Below, piece after piece: positions 35,488-44,238 of a DNA stretch of 64,000 bases (position 1 is its first letter; every line of letters starts with the position of its first letter). Source of the stretch: Methylomonas rhizoryzae (GTDB lineage Bacteria > Pseudomonadota > Gammaproteobacteria > Methylococcales > Methylomonadaceae); contig NZ_CP043929.1 of the NCBI RefSeq assembly GCF_008632455.1, positions 4,216,001-4,280,000 of the forward strand, in the 5' to 3' direction. The notes beneath the pieces were generated by a model. The model was not told the DNA's origin. It did no database searches and saw only the letters and a program-made list of their open reading frames with translations. The translations under genes and the position numbers were made by a program.

Positions 35488-37347
35488 ATGAGCCTTTCCG
35501 GAACTTATCCCTTACTGAACACCATTCAGTGCCCTGCGGACCTGCGCCAGCTGCCCAAGGACAAGCTGAGAGCCCTGGCCGACGAAGTACGCTGCTTTTT
35601 GACCCATTCGGTCAGCATCTCCGGCGGTCATTTCGCCGCCGGCCTGGGCACGGTGGAATTGACTGTGGCCTTGCACTACGTCTACAACACCCCGGTCGAT
35701 CAACTGGTGTGGGACGTCGGCCATCAGGCGTATCCGCACAAGATTCTGACCGGCCGCAAAGACCGCATGACCACGATACGCACTCTGGGCGGGGTGTCGG
35801 CCTTCCCGTCCCGCGACGAGAGCGAGTACGACGCCTTCGGAGTCGGCCATTCCAGCACCTCGATCAGCGCCGCCTTGGGCATGGCCATCGCGTCGCAATT
35901 GCGCGGCGAAGACAAGAAAATGGTGGCCATCATCGGCGACGGCTCCATCACCGGCGGCATGGCTTACGAGGCCATGAATCACGCCGGCGACGTCAACGCC
36001 AATCTGCTGGTGATTTTGAACGACAACGACATGTCGATTTCCCCGCCGGTCGGGGCGATGAACAATTACTTGACCAAGGTGTTGTCCAGCAAGTTGTATT
36101 CGTCGGTGCGCGAGGAGAGCAAGAAAGCCTTGTCCGGCATGCCCAGCGTGTGGGAATTGGCCCGCAAAGCCGAGGAACACGTCAAAGGCATGATCGTGCC
36201 GGGTACCTTGTTCGAAGAATTGGGCTTCAATTATTTCGGCCCGATCGACGGCCACGATCTGGAGGTGTTGGTCTCCACCCTGGAAAATCTGAAAAACATC
36301 CCCGGTCCGGTGTTTTTGCACGTGGTGACTAAAAAAGGCAAGGGGTTCGCGCCGGCCGAGAAAGATCCTTTGGCCTACCACGGCGTGCCGGCCTTCGACC
36401 CGACCAAGGATTGCCTGCCGAAAAGCCAGGCCGGCCAGCCGACCTACACCGAGGTGTTCGGCCGCTGGCTGTGCGACATGGCCGCCAAGGACGAGCGTCT
36501 GCTCGGCATTACGCCGGCAATGCGCGAAGGTTCGGGCTTGGTGGCGTTTTCCCAAAAATACCCGAAGCGCTATTTCGACGTGGCCATCGCCGAACAGCAC
36601 GCGGTGACGCTGGCCGCCGGCCAGGCCTGCCAGGGCGCCAAGCCGGTGCTGGCGATTTATTCGACGTTTTTGCAACGCGGCTACGACCAATTGATCCACG
36701 ACGTGGCTTTGCAGAATCTGGACGTGTTGTTCGCACTGGACAGGGCCGGCCTGGTCGGCCCGGACGGCCCGACCCACGCCGGCGCCTTCGATTTCAGCTA
36801 TTTGCGCTGCATTCCGAATATGCTGATCATGGCCCCGGCCGACGAAAACGAGTGCCGGCAGATGCTGACCACCGGTTTCAACCACCCCGGCCCGGCGGCG
36901 GTGCGCTATCCGCGCGGCAAAGGCCCCGGCGTGGCGATAGACCCGGCCTTGACCGAATTGCCGATCGGTAAAGCGCACATCCGCCACCAGGGCGGGCGCA
37001 TCGCGATTCTGGCCTGGGGCGCCATGGTGGCGCCGGCCGCGGAAGCCGGCCAGCCCTTGGGCGCTACCGTGGTCAACATGCGCTTCGTCAAACCCTTCGA
37101 CCAGGCCTTGGTGCTGGAGCTGGCCAAAACCCACGAGGTGTTGGTGACCGTGGAGGAAAACGTCATCGCCGGCGGGGCCGGCAGCGCGATCCTGGAGTTT
37201 TTGCAAGCACAGAAAATTCTGCTGCCGGTGTTGAACATCGGTCTGCCGGACCGCTTCGTCGAGCAAGGCAGCCGCGAGGAGCTCTTGAGTCTGGTCGGCC
37301 TGGACTCTCAGGGCATTTCCGCTAAAATCCAGGCGTTCTGCGCTTGA
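35488..37347 (+). CDS. dxs: 1-deoxy-D-xylulose-5-phosphate synthase, copy 1
   Basis: A 619-residue thiamine-diphosphate enzyme that joins pyruvate and glyceraldehyde 3-phosphate, the first step of the non-mevalonate isoprenoid pathway. The cofactor motif runs from GDGSITGG to NDND, and transketolase landmarks include DVGHQAYPHK, the central DVAIAEQHAVTLAAG and DRAGLVGPDGPTHAG. It is in the classical xseB-ispA-dxs setting, so I treat it as the original copy. From 35531 it is almost identical to copy 2; only the first 14 codons or so differ. Confidence 0.97.
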   Translation: MSLSGTYPLLNTIQCPADLRQLPKDKLRALADEVRCFLTHSVSISGGHFAAGLGTVELTVALHYVYNTPVDQLVWDVGHQAYPHKILTGRKDRMTTIRTLGGVSAFPSRDESEYDAFGVGHSSTSISAALGMAIASQLRGEDKKMVAIIGDGSITGGMAYEAMNHAGDVNANLLVILNDNDMSISPPVGAMNNYLTKVLSSKLYSSVREESKKALSGMPSVWELARKAEEHVKGMIVPGTLFEELGFNYFGPIDGHDLEVLVSTLENLKNIPGPVFLHVVTKKGKGFAPAEKDPLAYHGVPAFDPTKDCLPKSQAGQPTYTEVFGRWLCDMAAKDERLLGITPAMREGSGLVAFSQKYPKRYFDVAIAEQHAVTLAAGQACQGAKPVLAIYSTFLQRGYDQLIHDVALQNLDVLFALDRAGLVGPDGPTHAGAFDFSYLRCIPNMLIMAPADENECRQMLTTGFNHPGPAAVRYPRGKGPGVAIDPALTELPIGKAHIRHQGGRIAILAWGAMVAPAAEAGQPLGATVVNMRFVKPFDQALVLELAKTHEVLVTVEENVIAGGAGSAILEFLQAQKILLPVLNIGLPDRFVEQGSREELLSLVGLDSQGISAKIQAFCA

Positions 37348-37348
37348 T
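35531..37348 (+). repeat. 1.82-kb near-identical repeat, copy 1
   Basis: Direct repeat with 48502-50319, offset 12971. By eye I find six single-base differences, all silent and all between about 35850 and 36170; the final 1.18 kb appears identical. The repeat begins at a GCCCTGCGG after codon 14 and ends two bases into or just at the stop codon, so it covers coding sequence only. Confidence 0.95.
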
Positions 37349-37361
37349 AGATGGATAAAAA

Positions 37362-37877
37362 ATGGAAAGACTTAAAAGCAAAATTCGCGACATTCCCGAT
37401 TTCCCCAAGCCGGGTATCGTATTCAAAGACATCACGCCGCTAGTCAAGGACCCGGCCGCATTGCGCCTGGCCGTACATCAGCTATTACACCCGTTTTTGG
37501 GTAAAGACATCACCGCAGTAGCCGGTATGGAAGCGCGCGGTTTTATTTTCGGCTCTCTGGTGGCCTGGGAGCTCGGCATACCGTTCGTCCCGCTCAGAAA
37601 ACCCGGCAAATTGCCGTACGACGTGCAAAGCGTCAGCTACGATTTGGAATACGGCTCGGCGGAATTACAAGTTCACATCGATGCCGTCGACAGTAGTGAC
37701 CGGGTTTTGCTGATAGACGATTTACTCGCCACCGGTGGAACCGCAAAAGCCAGCTGCGAATTGTTGGAGAAATTAGGCGCCCAAATTGTCGCCTGCGCAT
37801 TCGTAGTCGAGCTGGATTTTCTGCATGGGCGCGAATCGTTACGAAACTACCAGGTTCATTCGCTATTACATTATTGA
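37362..37877 (+). CDS. apt: adenine phosphoribosyltransferase
   Basis: A 171-residue type I phosphoribosyltransferase that converts adenine and PRPP into AMP. The start (IRDIPDFPKPGIVFKDITPL) and PRPP loop (VLLIDDLLATGGTAKA) are diagnostic. It lies 14 bases after dxs and before a strong terminator. HpnG, coded downstream, releases adenine from adenosylhopane, so Apt could salvage it; that functional link is inference. Confidence 0.96.
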   Translation: MERLKSKIRDIPDFPKPGIVFKDITPLVKDPAALRLAVHQLLHPFLGKDITAVAGMEARGFIFGSLVAWELGIPFVPLRKPGKLPYDVQSVSYDLEYGSAELQVHIDAVDSSDRVLLIDDLLATGGTAKASCELLEKLGAQIVACAFVVELDFLHGRESLRNYQVHSLLHY

Positions 37878-37899
37878 AATTCCCGGCAGAAATAAACCA

Positions 37900-37943
37900 C
37901 CGCCCATAAAAAAAGACGCTTAAGCGTCTTTTTTTATGGGCGG
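37900..37943. terminator. bidirectional terminator between apt and mlaA
   Basis: A long perfect stem: CCGCCCATAAAAAAAGACGC and its complement around TTAA. The A-run on one side and T-run on the other make it a terminator for both convergent units, apt (plus) and mlaA (minus). Confidence 0.93.
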
Positions 37944-37958
37944 TGCCGGATAATCCAC

Positions 37959-38951
37959 TTATCTACGCCGCTTCCGAACCGCTTGTTGGCCCAGCTTATC
38001 CATTTTGTCGGACGCGAGTTCAAATTGGTTTAAAGCCTGATCGACCGATTTGGACATTTGCTCGAACGCCTCGACAGTCGCATCGTTGCCGGCCTTAGTC
38101 GCTGGAACGGTTTGAACGGACGGAGCGGAATCTACATCGGCGTTACTTTTTTTTTTTGAGTCGCCAACCCCATTGTCTTCGTCGAGGGCGGCGTCGACGT
38201 CCAACTCGAGGGCGGACGCATCGGCCTCGCCGTCGTTAATCAAATGTTTTCGATACTGCAAAAAAGATTCGCGGGTGAAGACATAAGGGTCCAAAGCCGC
38301 TTCGTCGATAAAATTTAAGGCCCCTTCGGCGTTCGCGCGCTCGTTGATGCCTTCTATGATGCCGGTGCCCGGCACATAAGTTCCCGGATTGGCGGCTTTA
38401 TCGACGATGATGGCACCGCCGTCGCGCAAAGTAGTCGGTCCCAATACAGGCAACACCAAGTACGGCCCTTGCTCGACCCCCCAAACCGCCAAGGTTTGCC
38501 CGAAGTCTTCAACGTTTTGTTGAAAACCTAAATCGCTTGCCACATCGAATAAACCAAGCATGCCTATTGTCGAATTGGTGGTAAAACGGCCGAGATCGGA
38601 AGCGCTCTGTGAAAACTTACCTTGTAATACGTCGTTTAATACGACGTTGATACCTTTCAGATTGTTAAAAAAATTAGTGACTCCCGTCTGCATAAAGTCG
38701 GGCGTCACAAAACGATAACCATCCGAGATGGGTTTAAGAAAATACTTGTCCAAGCCCATGTTAAATCCGTACATCGAACGGTTAAAACCTTCGTACGGAT
38801 CTGCGGGAACGGAACTGGCTTCGCTAGCGAGATTGCCGCTCGACGGAGCCGTGTCGGTACTTGCGCATCCGGCCAATAAACTGGCTCCGAAACACACCAC
38901 TACCGGCAACATCGAAATTTGGCGATTATCTGCGCAACTTGGAGTAAACAT
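37959..38951 (-). CDS. mlaA: MlaA/VacJ outer-membrane lipoprotein with long tail
   Basis: A 330-residue lipoprotein. The signal peptide ends SLLAGC (Cys29). Residues 50-235 are a complete MlaA domain (DPYEGFNRSMYGFN, GVEQGPYLVLPVLGPTTLRD), which in other bacteria forms a ring in the outer membrane that removes misplaced phospholipid. Residues 236-330 are an extra acidic tail and a coiled-coil-like end not found in E. coli MlaA. An A11 tract encodes Lys266-268 just in the tail. AGGAAG precedes the ATG. Next to mlaC/hpnM and hpnH, so a hopanoid-linked lipid transport role is plausible. Confidence 0.9.
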   Translation of the reverse strand: MFTPSCADNRQISMLPVVVCFGASLLAGCASTDTAPSSGNLASEASSVPADPYEGFNRSMYGFNMGLDKYFLKPISDGYRFVTPDFMQTGVTNFFNNLKGINVVLNDVLQGKFSQSASDLGRFTTNSTIGMLGLFDVASDLGFQQNVEDFGQTLAVWGVEQGPYLVLPVLGPTTLRDGGAIIVDKAANPGTYVPGTGIIEGINERANAEGALNFIDEAALDPYVFTRESFLQYRKHLINDGEADASALELDVDAALDEDNGVGDSKKKSNADVDSAPSVQTVPATKAGNDATVEAFEQMSKSVDQALNQFELASDKMDKLGQQAVRKRRR

Positions 38952-38971
38952 CTGCAGTGCTTCCTGACAAC

Positions 38972-39583
38972 TTATTGTTTCGAGTAACTCTGAATCTTTT
39001 CTTTGATTTTCGCGATTAATGCGTCAAATCCTTCGCGATTCAATACACTGGTGTAATCCGAACGCTTTAAAGCCAAGTCGCTGACACCATCCGCTATTAT
39101 ATTGATAATCTGCCAGCCATCGTCTTTTTTCTTCATCATGTAATCGAACTTGACGTCCTTTTCGCCGGGAATCTTCAAGTTGGTATGTACGATCACGCCG
39201 CCGCGCCCGGTTTCTTCTTCGGAAACGAAATTGAACGATTCGCCCGAGAAATCCTTGAAATTATGCGCATAGGCAGACACGCTGAGCCGGCTGAACACAT
39301 CCTCAAGCTGAGTTTGTTGCTCGGGCGTCAAGTCCTCCCACTGCTTACCGACCACGATACGGGCAATTTTGGGCAAATCATGGCTTTTCTTGACCGCTGC
39401 CTCCAGCTTGTCGTAACGCCCCTGAAAACCCAAGTCCTTGCCCTGCTTCATAACGTCTATCAATTGATTTTGGAATTCGTCCACCACCTGACGAGCCGCG
39501 ATTTCTTCGGCAAACGGCGCCGCCGAAAAAAGCGTAAACAGTACGCTCAAGCCGATCATTATTGTTTTAAACATAACTGCCAT
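38972..39583 (-). CDS. MlaC/HpnM-type periplasmic lipid carrier
   Basis: A 203-residue secreted protein with signal peptide ending near FAEE. It matches the MlaC/Ttg2D family (QWEDLTPEQQTQLEDVFSRL, MMKKKDDGWQIINIIADGVS), which carries phospholipid across the periplasm. In hopanoid gene clusters the same family is called HpnM. It lies 20 bases before mlaA and 41 bases after hpnH on the same strand. The mlaFED transporter genes are absent here, which favours the HpnM reading. Confidence 0.88.
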   Translation of the reverse strand: MAVMFKTIMIGLSVLFTLFSAAPFAEEIAARQVVDEFQNQLIDVMKQGKDLGFQGRYDKLEAAVKKSHDLPKIARIVVGKQWEDLTPEQQTQLEDVFSRLSVSAYAHNFKDFSGESFNFVSEEETGRGGVIVHTNLKIPGEKDVKFDYMMKKKDDGWQIINIIADGVSDLALKRSDYTSVLNREGFDALIAKIKEKIQSYSKQ

Positions 39584-39624
39584 TCTGTGCTAGAAAAAGT
39601 GGAAAAAACCTTATCGCAAGGCCG

Positions 39625-40725
39625 TTAAGATTCGACTTTGACCGGAATTTCAGCCAGCCTGGCATTGACTGTCGCGCCGAATTGCGGAACGACCTCCGGC
39701 ACCATTTCACCCGTCGTCTTCGGCCCGCGAATATTAGCCCACAGCGCTTTCAACGGATTGGACAACGTATCTTCGACGGCAGTCGCTTCGTAACCGCAGT
39801 GCGCCATGCAATTAGCGCACTTAGGGTTTTTGACGGTGCCGTATTTATCCCAAGGCGTACTATCCAGCAATTCTTGAAAAGATGAAGCATTACCTTCGTC
39901 GGCTAACAAATAGCATGGCTTTTGCCAGCCGAAGACATTCCGGGTCGGGTTTCCCCAAGGGGTGCAATTGTAGCTTTGATTACCGGCCAGAAAATCCAGA
40001 TATAGCGAGGAGTGATTGAGTTTCCAGTTGCGGTTTTTGCCGATTTTGAAAATGCCGCGGAACAAATTTTTCACGTCCGCGCCTCTAATGAACACATCTT
40101 GTCTTGGCGCACGCTCGTAACTGAAACCCGGAGCAATGGTGACGCCTTCCACGCCGAGCGCCATGACGTAATCCAAAAATTCCGCCACTTCTTCCGGCGA
40201 CTCGCCCTGAAACAAGGTGCAATTGACGGTAACCCTAAACCCTTTCCCCAGCGCCAGCTTGATCGCTTCGACGGCAATGTCGAACACCCCCTCCTGGCAA
40301 ACCGAGGCATCGTGCCTATGCTTTAATCCGTCCAAATGCACGGAAAACGTCAAATAGGGCGAAGGCTTGTAGTCATTGATGCGCTTTCTGAGCAACAAGG
40401 CATTGGTACACAAATAGACGAACTTCTTGCGCGCGACGATGCCTTCGACAATTTGCGGCATTTCCTTGTGAATTAAAGGCTCGCCGCCCGGAATGGAAAC
40501 CATGGGCGCGCCGCACTCGTCGACCGCATCCAAACATTCCTGGACCGACAATCGCCTGTCTAGGATTTCGTCCGAATAGTCGATTTTCCCGCAACCGGCG
40601 CAAGCCAAATTGCAGCGAAACAACGGCTCCAGCATTAAAACCAAAGGGTATTTCTTAACGCCTTTCAGTTTTTGCTTGATCAGATAACTACCCACTGCCA
40701 ACTGTTGACGTAACGGAACACTCAC
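39625..40725 (-). CDS. hpnH: adenosyl-hopene transferase HpnH (radical SAM)
   Basis: A 366-residue radical-SAM enzyme that attaches a 5'-deoxyadenosyl group to diploptene, the first step in building extended hopanoids. The [4Fe-4S] motif is CxxxCxxC with Cys38, Cys42 and Cys45 (RCNLACAGC). SIPGGEPLIH and a C-terminal Cys cluster (KCANCMAHCGYEA) are typical. The start is GTG 40725 behind GGAGAG. It is transcribed away from the squalene genes, leading hpnM and mlaA. Confidence 0.96.
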   Translation of the reverse strand: MSVPLRQQLAVGSYLIKQKLKGVKKYPLVLMLEPLFRCNLACAGCGKIDYSDEILDRRLSVQECLDAVDECGAPMVSIPGGEPLIHKEMPQIVEGIVARKKFVYLCTNALLLRKRINDYKPSPYLTFSVHLDGLKHRHDASVCQEGVFDIAVEAIKLALGKGFRVTVNCTLFQGESPEEVAEFLDYVMALGVEGVTIAPGFSYERAPRQDVFIRGADVKNLFRGIFKIGKNRNWKLNHSSLYLDFLAGNQSYNCTPWGNPTRNVFGWQKPCYLLADEGNASSFQELLDSTPWDKYGTVKNPKCANCMAHCGYEATAVEDTLSNPLKALWANIRGPKTTGEMVPEVVPQFGATVNARLAEIPVKVES

Positions 40726-41172
40726 AACCTACTCTCCAAAACTATTGAATCGATTAGCATCGGCATGCTGTTAAAAAAAAACAACACCCCAAAACCAATG
40801 GCGATGAATCGAATTTAGTAGGAACTCTGCCTTAAATAAGGCAAAATAGCCCTCCTGATACGATTCGCTGTTGTTAGAATACTACTTTTTTTACATCTAC
40901 TCCAGCGCAATTCAAAAAAAGCAACACAAGGGCCGAAAAAACATCAGACTAAAAACCGGTCTGCCGCACAAGCGCTTTACAGCTAATCGCCGCAAACTGG
41001 CGGGAAAAACCCTTTAAAAACAAAGAGAATACCCAACTACTCACGCCATACACACCGGAACGCTTACCCGCTAAACAATTTGCCCGCCACAAGATTTGCA
41101 GTAAAACAACAACACTTTGCAAATCACCAACAAAGCGACTATCATTTAGCCAGCTTATTAAGTTCACTTTAT
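40726..41172. promoter_or_regulatory. divergent control region of the hopanoid genes
   Basis: 447 bases without a gene between hpnH (minus) and the squalene synthase gene (plus). AT-rich, with an inverted repeat TGCCTTA-N2-TAAGGCA at 40828-40843, about 100 bases upstream of hpnH, that could be an operator. No single promoter pair stands out; TTGTTAGAATACTAC near 40870 is a possible site. Confidence 0.45.
40828..40843. repeat. inverted repeat, possible operator
   Basis: TGCCTTA (40828-40834) and TAAGGCA (40837-40843) form perfect 7-bp arms two bases apart, a typical size for a dimeric repressor site. No T-run follows, so it is unlikely to be a terminator. Confidence 0.45.
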
Positions 41173-42270
41173 ATGTTCATGAACGGATCTCAGCCAACGG
41201 CAGACAAACCGGAATCACTAACACAGCTTTCCGATAGCGAATTGCAAGCCACTTTGCTCGAAGGCGTGTCGCGCACGTTCGCACTAACCATTCCACAGCT
41301 GCCGTCCTCTCTATACCCTGCGGTCGCTAACGCTTACCTGCTCTGCCGTATTGTCGATACCATAGAGGACGAAGTATCTCTGACCGCAGAACAGAAAAAA
41401 CGTTTCTGCGCGGAATTTATCTCTGTCGTGAAAACCGGCCGGAATGCACAAGCGTTTGCCGATGAATTGGCACCCTTGTTATCGGAGCAAACCATACCGG
41501 CCGAACACAGCTTAATCAAACTGATTCCCAGAGTCATCGCCATCACCCATAGTCTGGATCAAGCTCAAATCGATGCTTTGGCCTGTTGCGTAGAAACCAT
41601 GGCCGGCGGCATGCCCGTCTATCAAGCGCTGGATTTGCATGCAGGCTTGAAGACCATGAAAGACATGAACGACTACTGCTACTACGTGGCCGGTTGCGTC
41701 GGCGAAATGCTGGCCAAATTGTTCTGCCATTACTCGCCGGAGATCGACCGCCACAGAGAACAGCTATTGGCATTATCGGTATCATTCGGTCAAGGCCTGC
41801 AAATGACCAATATTTTGAAAGACATTTGGGACGACGCCCAACGCGGCGTATGTTGGCTGCCGCAAGACATCTTCACGGAAACCGGTTTCGATTTGGCGCA
41901 TTTAACCCCGGAAACCGACGACCCCGGATTTCGCCAAGGCTTGCTGCACCTGATCGCGATAGCGCGCGGCCATCTGCAAAACGCCCTCACCTATACCCAA
42001 TTGCTGCCCAGCCACGAAACCGGCATCCGCAATTTCTGCTTATGGGCACTCGGCATGGCGGTGCTGACCTTGAAAAAGATCAAACAACACCTGGATTTCA
42101 ACGAATCCAACCAAGTCAAAATCAGCCGTAACAGCGTCAAAGCTACCATTGTCGCCAGCAAAATTTCCGCCAGGTACAACTGGTTGTTATCGCTCATCTT
42201 CAATTTCGCCAGCCGAGATCTGAAAACTCCCGGCTGGCACTATTTACCGGAATCGCACTCTGGACATTAA
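41173..42270 (+). CDS. squalene synthase
   Basis: A roughly 365-residue enzyme that joins two farnesyl diphosphates and reduces the product to squalene. Both aspartate-rich motifs are present: DTIED (62-66, from the start used) and DIWDD (217-221), and FGQGLQMTNILKDI is characteristic. It resembles the single-enzyme, eukaryote-like squalene synthases of methanotrophs rather than the HpnCDE route, whose genes are absent here. Start is ATG 41173 or 41179; the frame continues upstream to 41080 without conserved sequence and no clear ribosome-binding site decides. shc follows after 9 bases. Confidence 0.92.
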   Translation: MFMNGSQPTADKPESLTQLSDSELQATLLEGVSRTFALTIPQLPSSLYPAVANAYLLCRIVDTIEDEVSLTAEQKKRFCAEFISVVKTGRNAQAFADELAPLLSEQTIPAEHSLIKLIPRVIAITHSLDQAQIDALACCVETMAGGMPVYQALDLHAGLKTMKDMNDYCYYVAGCVGEMLAKLFCHYSPEIDRHREQLLALSVSFGQGLQMTNILKDIWDDAQRGVCWLPQDIFTETGFDLAHLTPETDDPGFRQGLLHLIAIARGHLQNALTYTQLLPSHETGIRNFCLWALGMAVLTLKKIKQHLDFNESNQVKISRNSVKATIVASKISARYNWLLSLIFNFASRDLKTPGWHYLPESHSGH

Positions 42271-42279
42271 GGAATCGCC

Positions 42280-44238
42280 ATGTTTACTGAATCCCCTGTC
42301 GAAACCAACAGCAACGAGTCGTTCAATTCCAGCAACACGCAAAAGACAGCCCGAATCGGTTTGAACAAAGCTATCGAGCGCGCACAAAACAAGCTGCTCA
42401 GCTTGCAACATTCCGCCGGTTATTGGGTATTCGAACTGGAGGCCGACTGCACCATTCCGTCCGAATACATCATGATGATGCATTACCTGGACGACATCGA
42501 TTTAGAGTTACAACGGAAAATCGCCGTCTATTTGCGCAGCCGGCAAAATCCCGACGGCAGCTATCCGCTGTTCACGGGCGGCCCCGGCGACATCAGCTGC
42601 AGCGTTAAAACCTATTACGCGTTGAAAATGGCAGGCGACGACATCCATGCGCCGCACATGAAAAAATTGCGCGCCTGGATACTCGGCCAAGGCGGCGCGG
42701 CGCGCGCCAACGTGTTTGCCCGCATCGCACTAGCCATGTTCGAGCAACTGCCATGGCGCGGCGTACCGTATATCCCGGTCGAAATCATGCTGCTTCCATC
42801 CTGGTTCCCCTTCCATTTAGACAAAGTCTCTTATTGGTCGCGAACCGTGATGGTACCGTTGTTCATCCTATGCACCCTCAAAGCCAAGGCCAAGAATCCG
42901 CACAAAATCGACATTTTGGAATTGTTCGTCGTGCACCCGGACGAAGAGAAACATTATTTCCCGGAACGGACTTGGCTGAACAAACTGTTTTTAGCCCTGG
43001 ACAAACTCGGCCGGGTAAGCGAACCCTTGATTCCTCAGCGGGTTCGCCAAGCGGCGATAGACAAGGCCGTTGCCTGGTTCACCGCAAGACTGAACGGCGA
43101 AGACGGCTTGGGCGGAATCTTTCCCGCCATGGTAAACGCTTACGAATCCATGCTTTTACTAGGCTATCCTAAAGACCACCCTCATGTGGTCGTTGCCCGC
43201 CAATCCATCGACAAATTGTTAGTGGTCAACGAACACGATGCTTATTGCCAACCCTGCTTGTCGCCGGTTTGGGATACCGGTTTAGCCAGTCTGGCACTGC
43301 TGGAAGCCGATAAATCCGCAAATGCCGCAGCATTGCACCGCGCCTACGACTGGCTGAAAAGCGTTCAACTTTCCGACGAACCCGGCGACTGGCAGATCAA
43401 GCGCCCGCAGCTGCCCGGCGGCGGCTGGGCATTCCAATTTGCCAATGCCTATTATCCGGACGTAGACGACACCGCCGTGGTCGCTTTTTCGATGGCGGAA
43501 TCCGGCCAAGCCGGTTTGGACGAACCCATTGCCCGCGCTACCCGCTGGATTATCGGCATGCAGTCTAAAAACGGCGGCTACGGCGCCTTCGATGCCGACA
43601 ATACCTGCTATTACCTGAACGAAATTCCGTTCGCGGACCACGGCGCCTTGCTGGATCCGCCTACCGTCGACGTCAGCGCCCGTTGCGCAATGTTGATGGC
43701 CAGAATGCGCAAAACCATGCCCGAGTGTTTGCCAGCCCTGCAGCGCACCATCGACTACATACGCAAAGACCAGGAAGCGGACGGCTCCTGGTTCGGCCGC
43801 TGGGGAACCAATTATATTTACGGCACTTGGTCCACCCTGCTCGGATTGGAACAAACCGATCTGCCCAAGTCCGATCCGATGTACGTCAAAGCGGCCGCCT
43901 GGCTGAAAAGCGTACAACGCGAAGACGGCGGCTGGGGCGAAGACAATCTCAGCTACCACGACGACAGACAGTACCGCGGCCGTTACGATTTCAGTACCGC
44001 ATTCCAAACTGCCTGGGCGGTATTAGGCTTGATCGCCGCCGGAGAAACGCACAGCCCGGAAGTTAAAGCCGGCATCGATTTTCTGCTCCGCAACCAGCAA
44101 GCCGACGGACTCTGGAACGACCCATGCTTTACCGCCCCCGGTTTTCCAAAAGTGTTTTATCTGAAATACCACGGCTACGACAAGTTTTTTCCGTTATGGG
44201 CGCTGGCCCGCTACCGTAACGAATTGGCAAAGCAGTGA
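42280..44238 (+). CDS. shc: squalene-hopene cyclase
   Basis: A 652-residue membrane-associated cyclase that folds squalene into hopene or hopanol in one step. The catalytic DxDD motif is DVDD at 394-397, and several QW repeats are visible (for example SRQNPDGSYPLF, KRPQLPGGGWAF, QREDGGWGEDN, NQQADGLWNDPCF). Length fits the family. Its last bases overlap the GTG start of hpnG, showing translational coupling. Confidence 0.97.
   Translation: MFTESPVETNSNESFNSSNTQKTARIGLNKAIERAQNKLLSLQHSAGYWVFELEADCTIPSEYIMMMHYLDDIDLELQRKIAVYLRSRQNPDGSYPLFTGGPGDISCSVKTYYALKMAGDDIHAPHMKKLRAWILGQGGAARANVFARIALAMFEQLPWRGVPYIPVEIMLLPSWFPFHLDKVSYWSRTVMVPLFILCTLKAKAKNPHKIDILELFVVHPDEEKHYFPERTWLNKLFLALDKLGRVSEPLIPQRVRQAAIDKAVAWFTARLNGEDGLGGIFPAMVNAYESMLLLGYPKDHPHVVVARQSIDKLLVVNEHDAYCQPCLSPVWDTGLASLALLEADKSANAAALHRAYDWLKSVQLSDEPGDWQIKRPQLPGGGWAFQFANAYYPDVDDTAVVAFSMAESGQAGLDEPIARATRWIIGMQSKNGGYGAFDADNTCYYLNEIPFADHGALLDPPTVDVSARCAMLMARMRKTMPECLPALQRTIDYIRKDQEADGSWFGRWGTNYIYGTWSTLLGLEQTDLPKSDPMYVKAAAWLKSVQREDGGWGEDNLSYHDDRQYRGRYDFSTAFQTAWAVLGLIAAGETHSPEVKAGIDFLLRNQQADGLWNDPCFTAPGFPKVFYLKYHGYDKFFPLWALARYRNELAKQ

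Noticed and set aside
35512..37266. A 584-residue open frame antisense to dxs copy 1, repeated at 48483-50237 antisense to copy 2
   Set aside because: The frame is open because of G+C-rich codon usage of dxs; it has low-complexity His/Gln/Ala-rich content and no family match. Its conservation follows from that of the duplicated gene.
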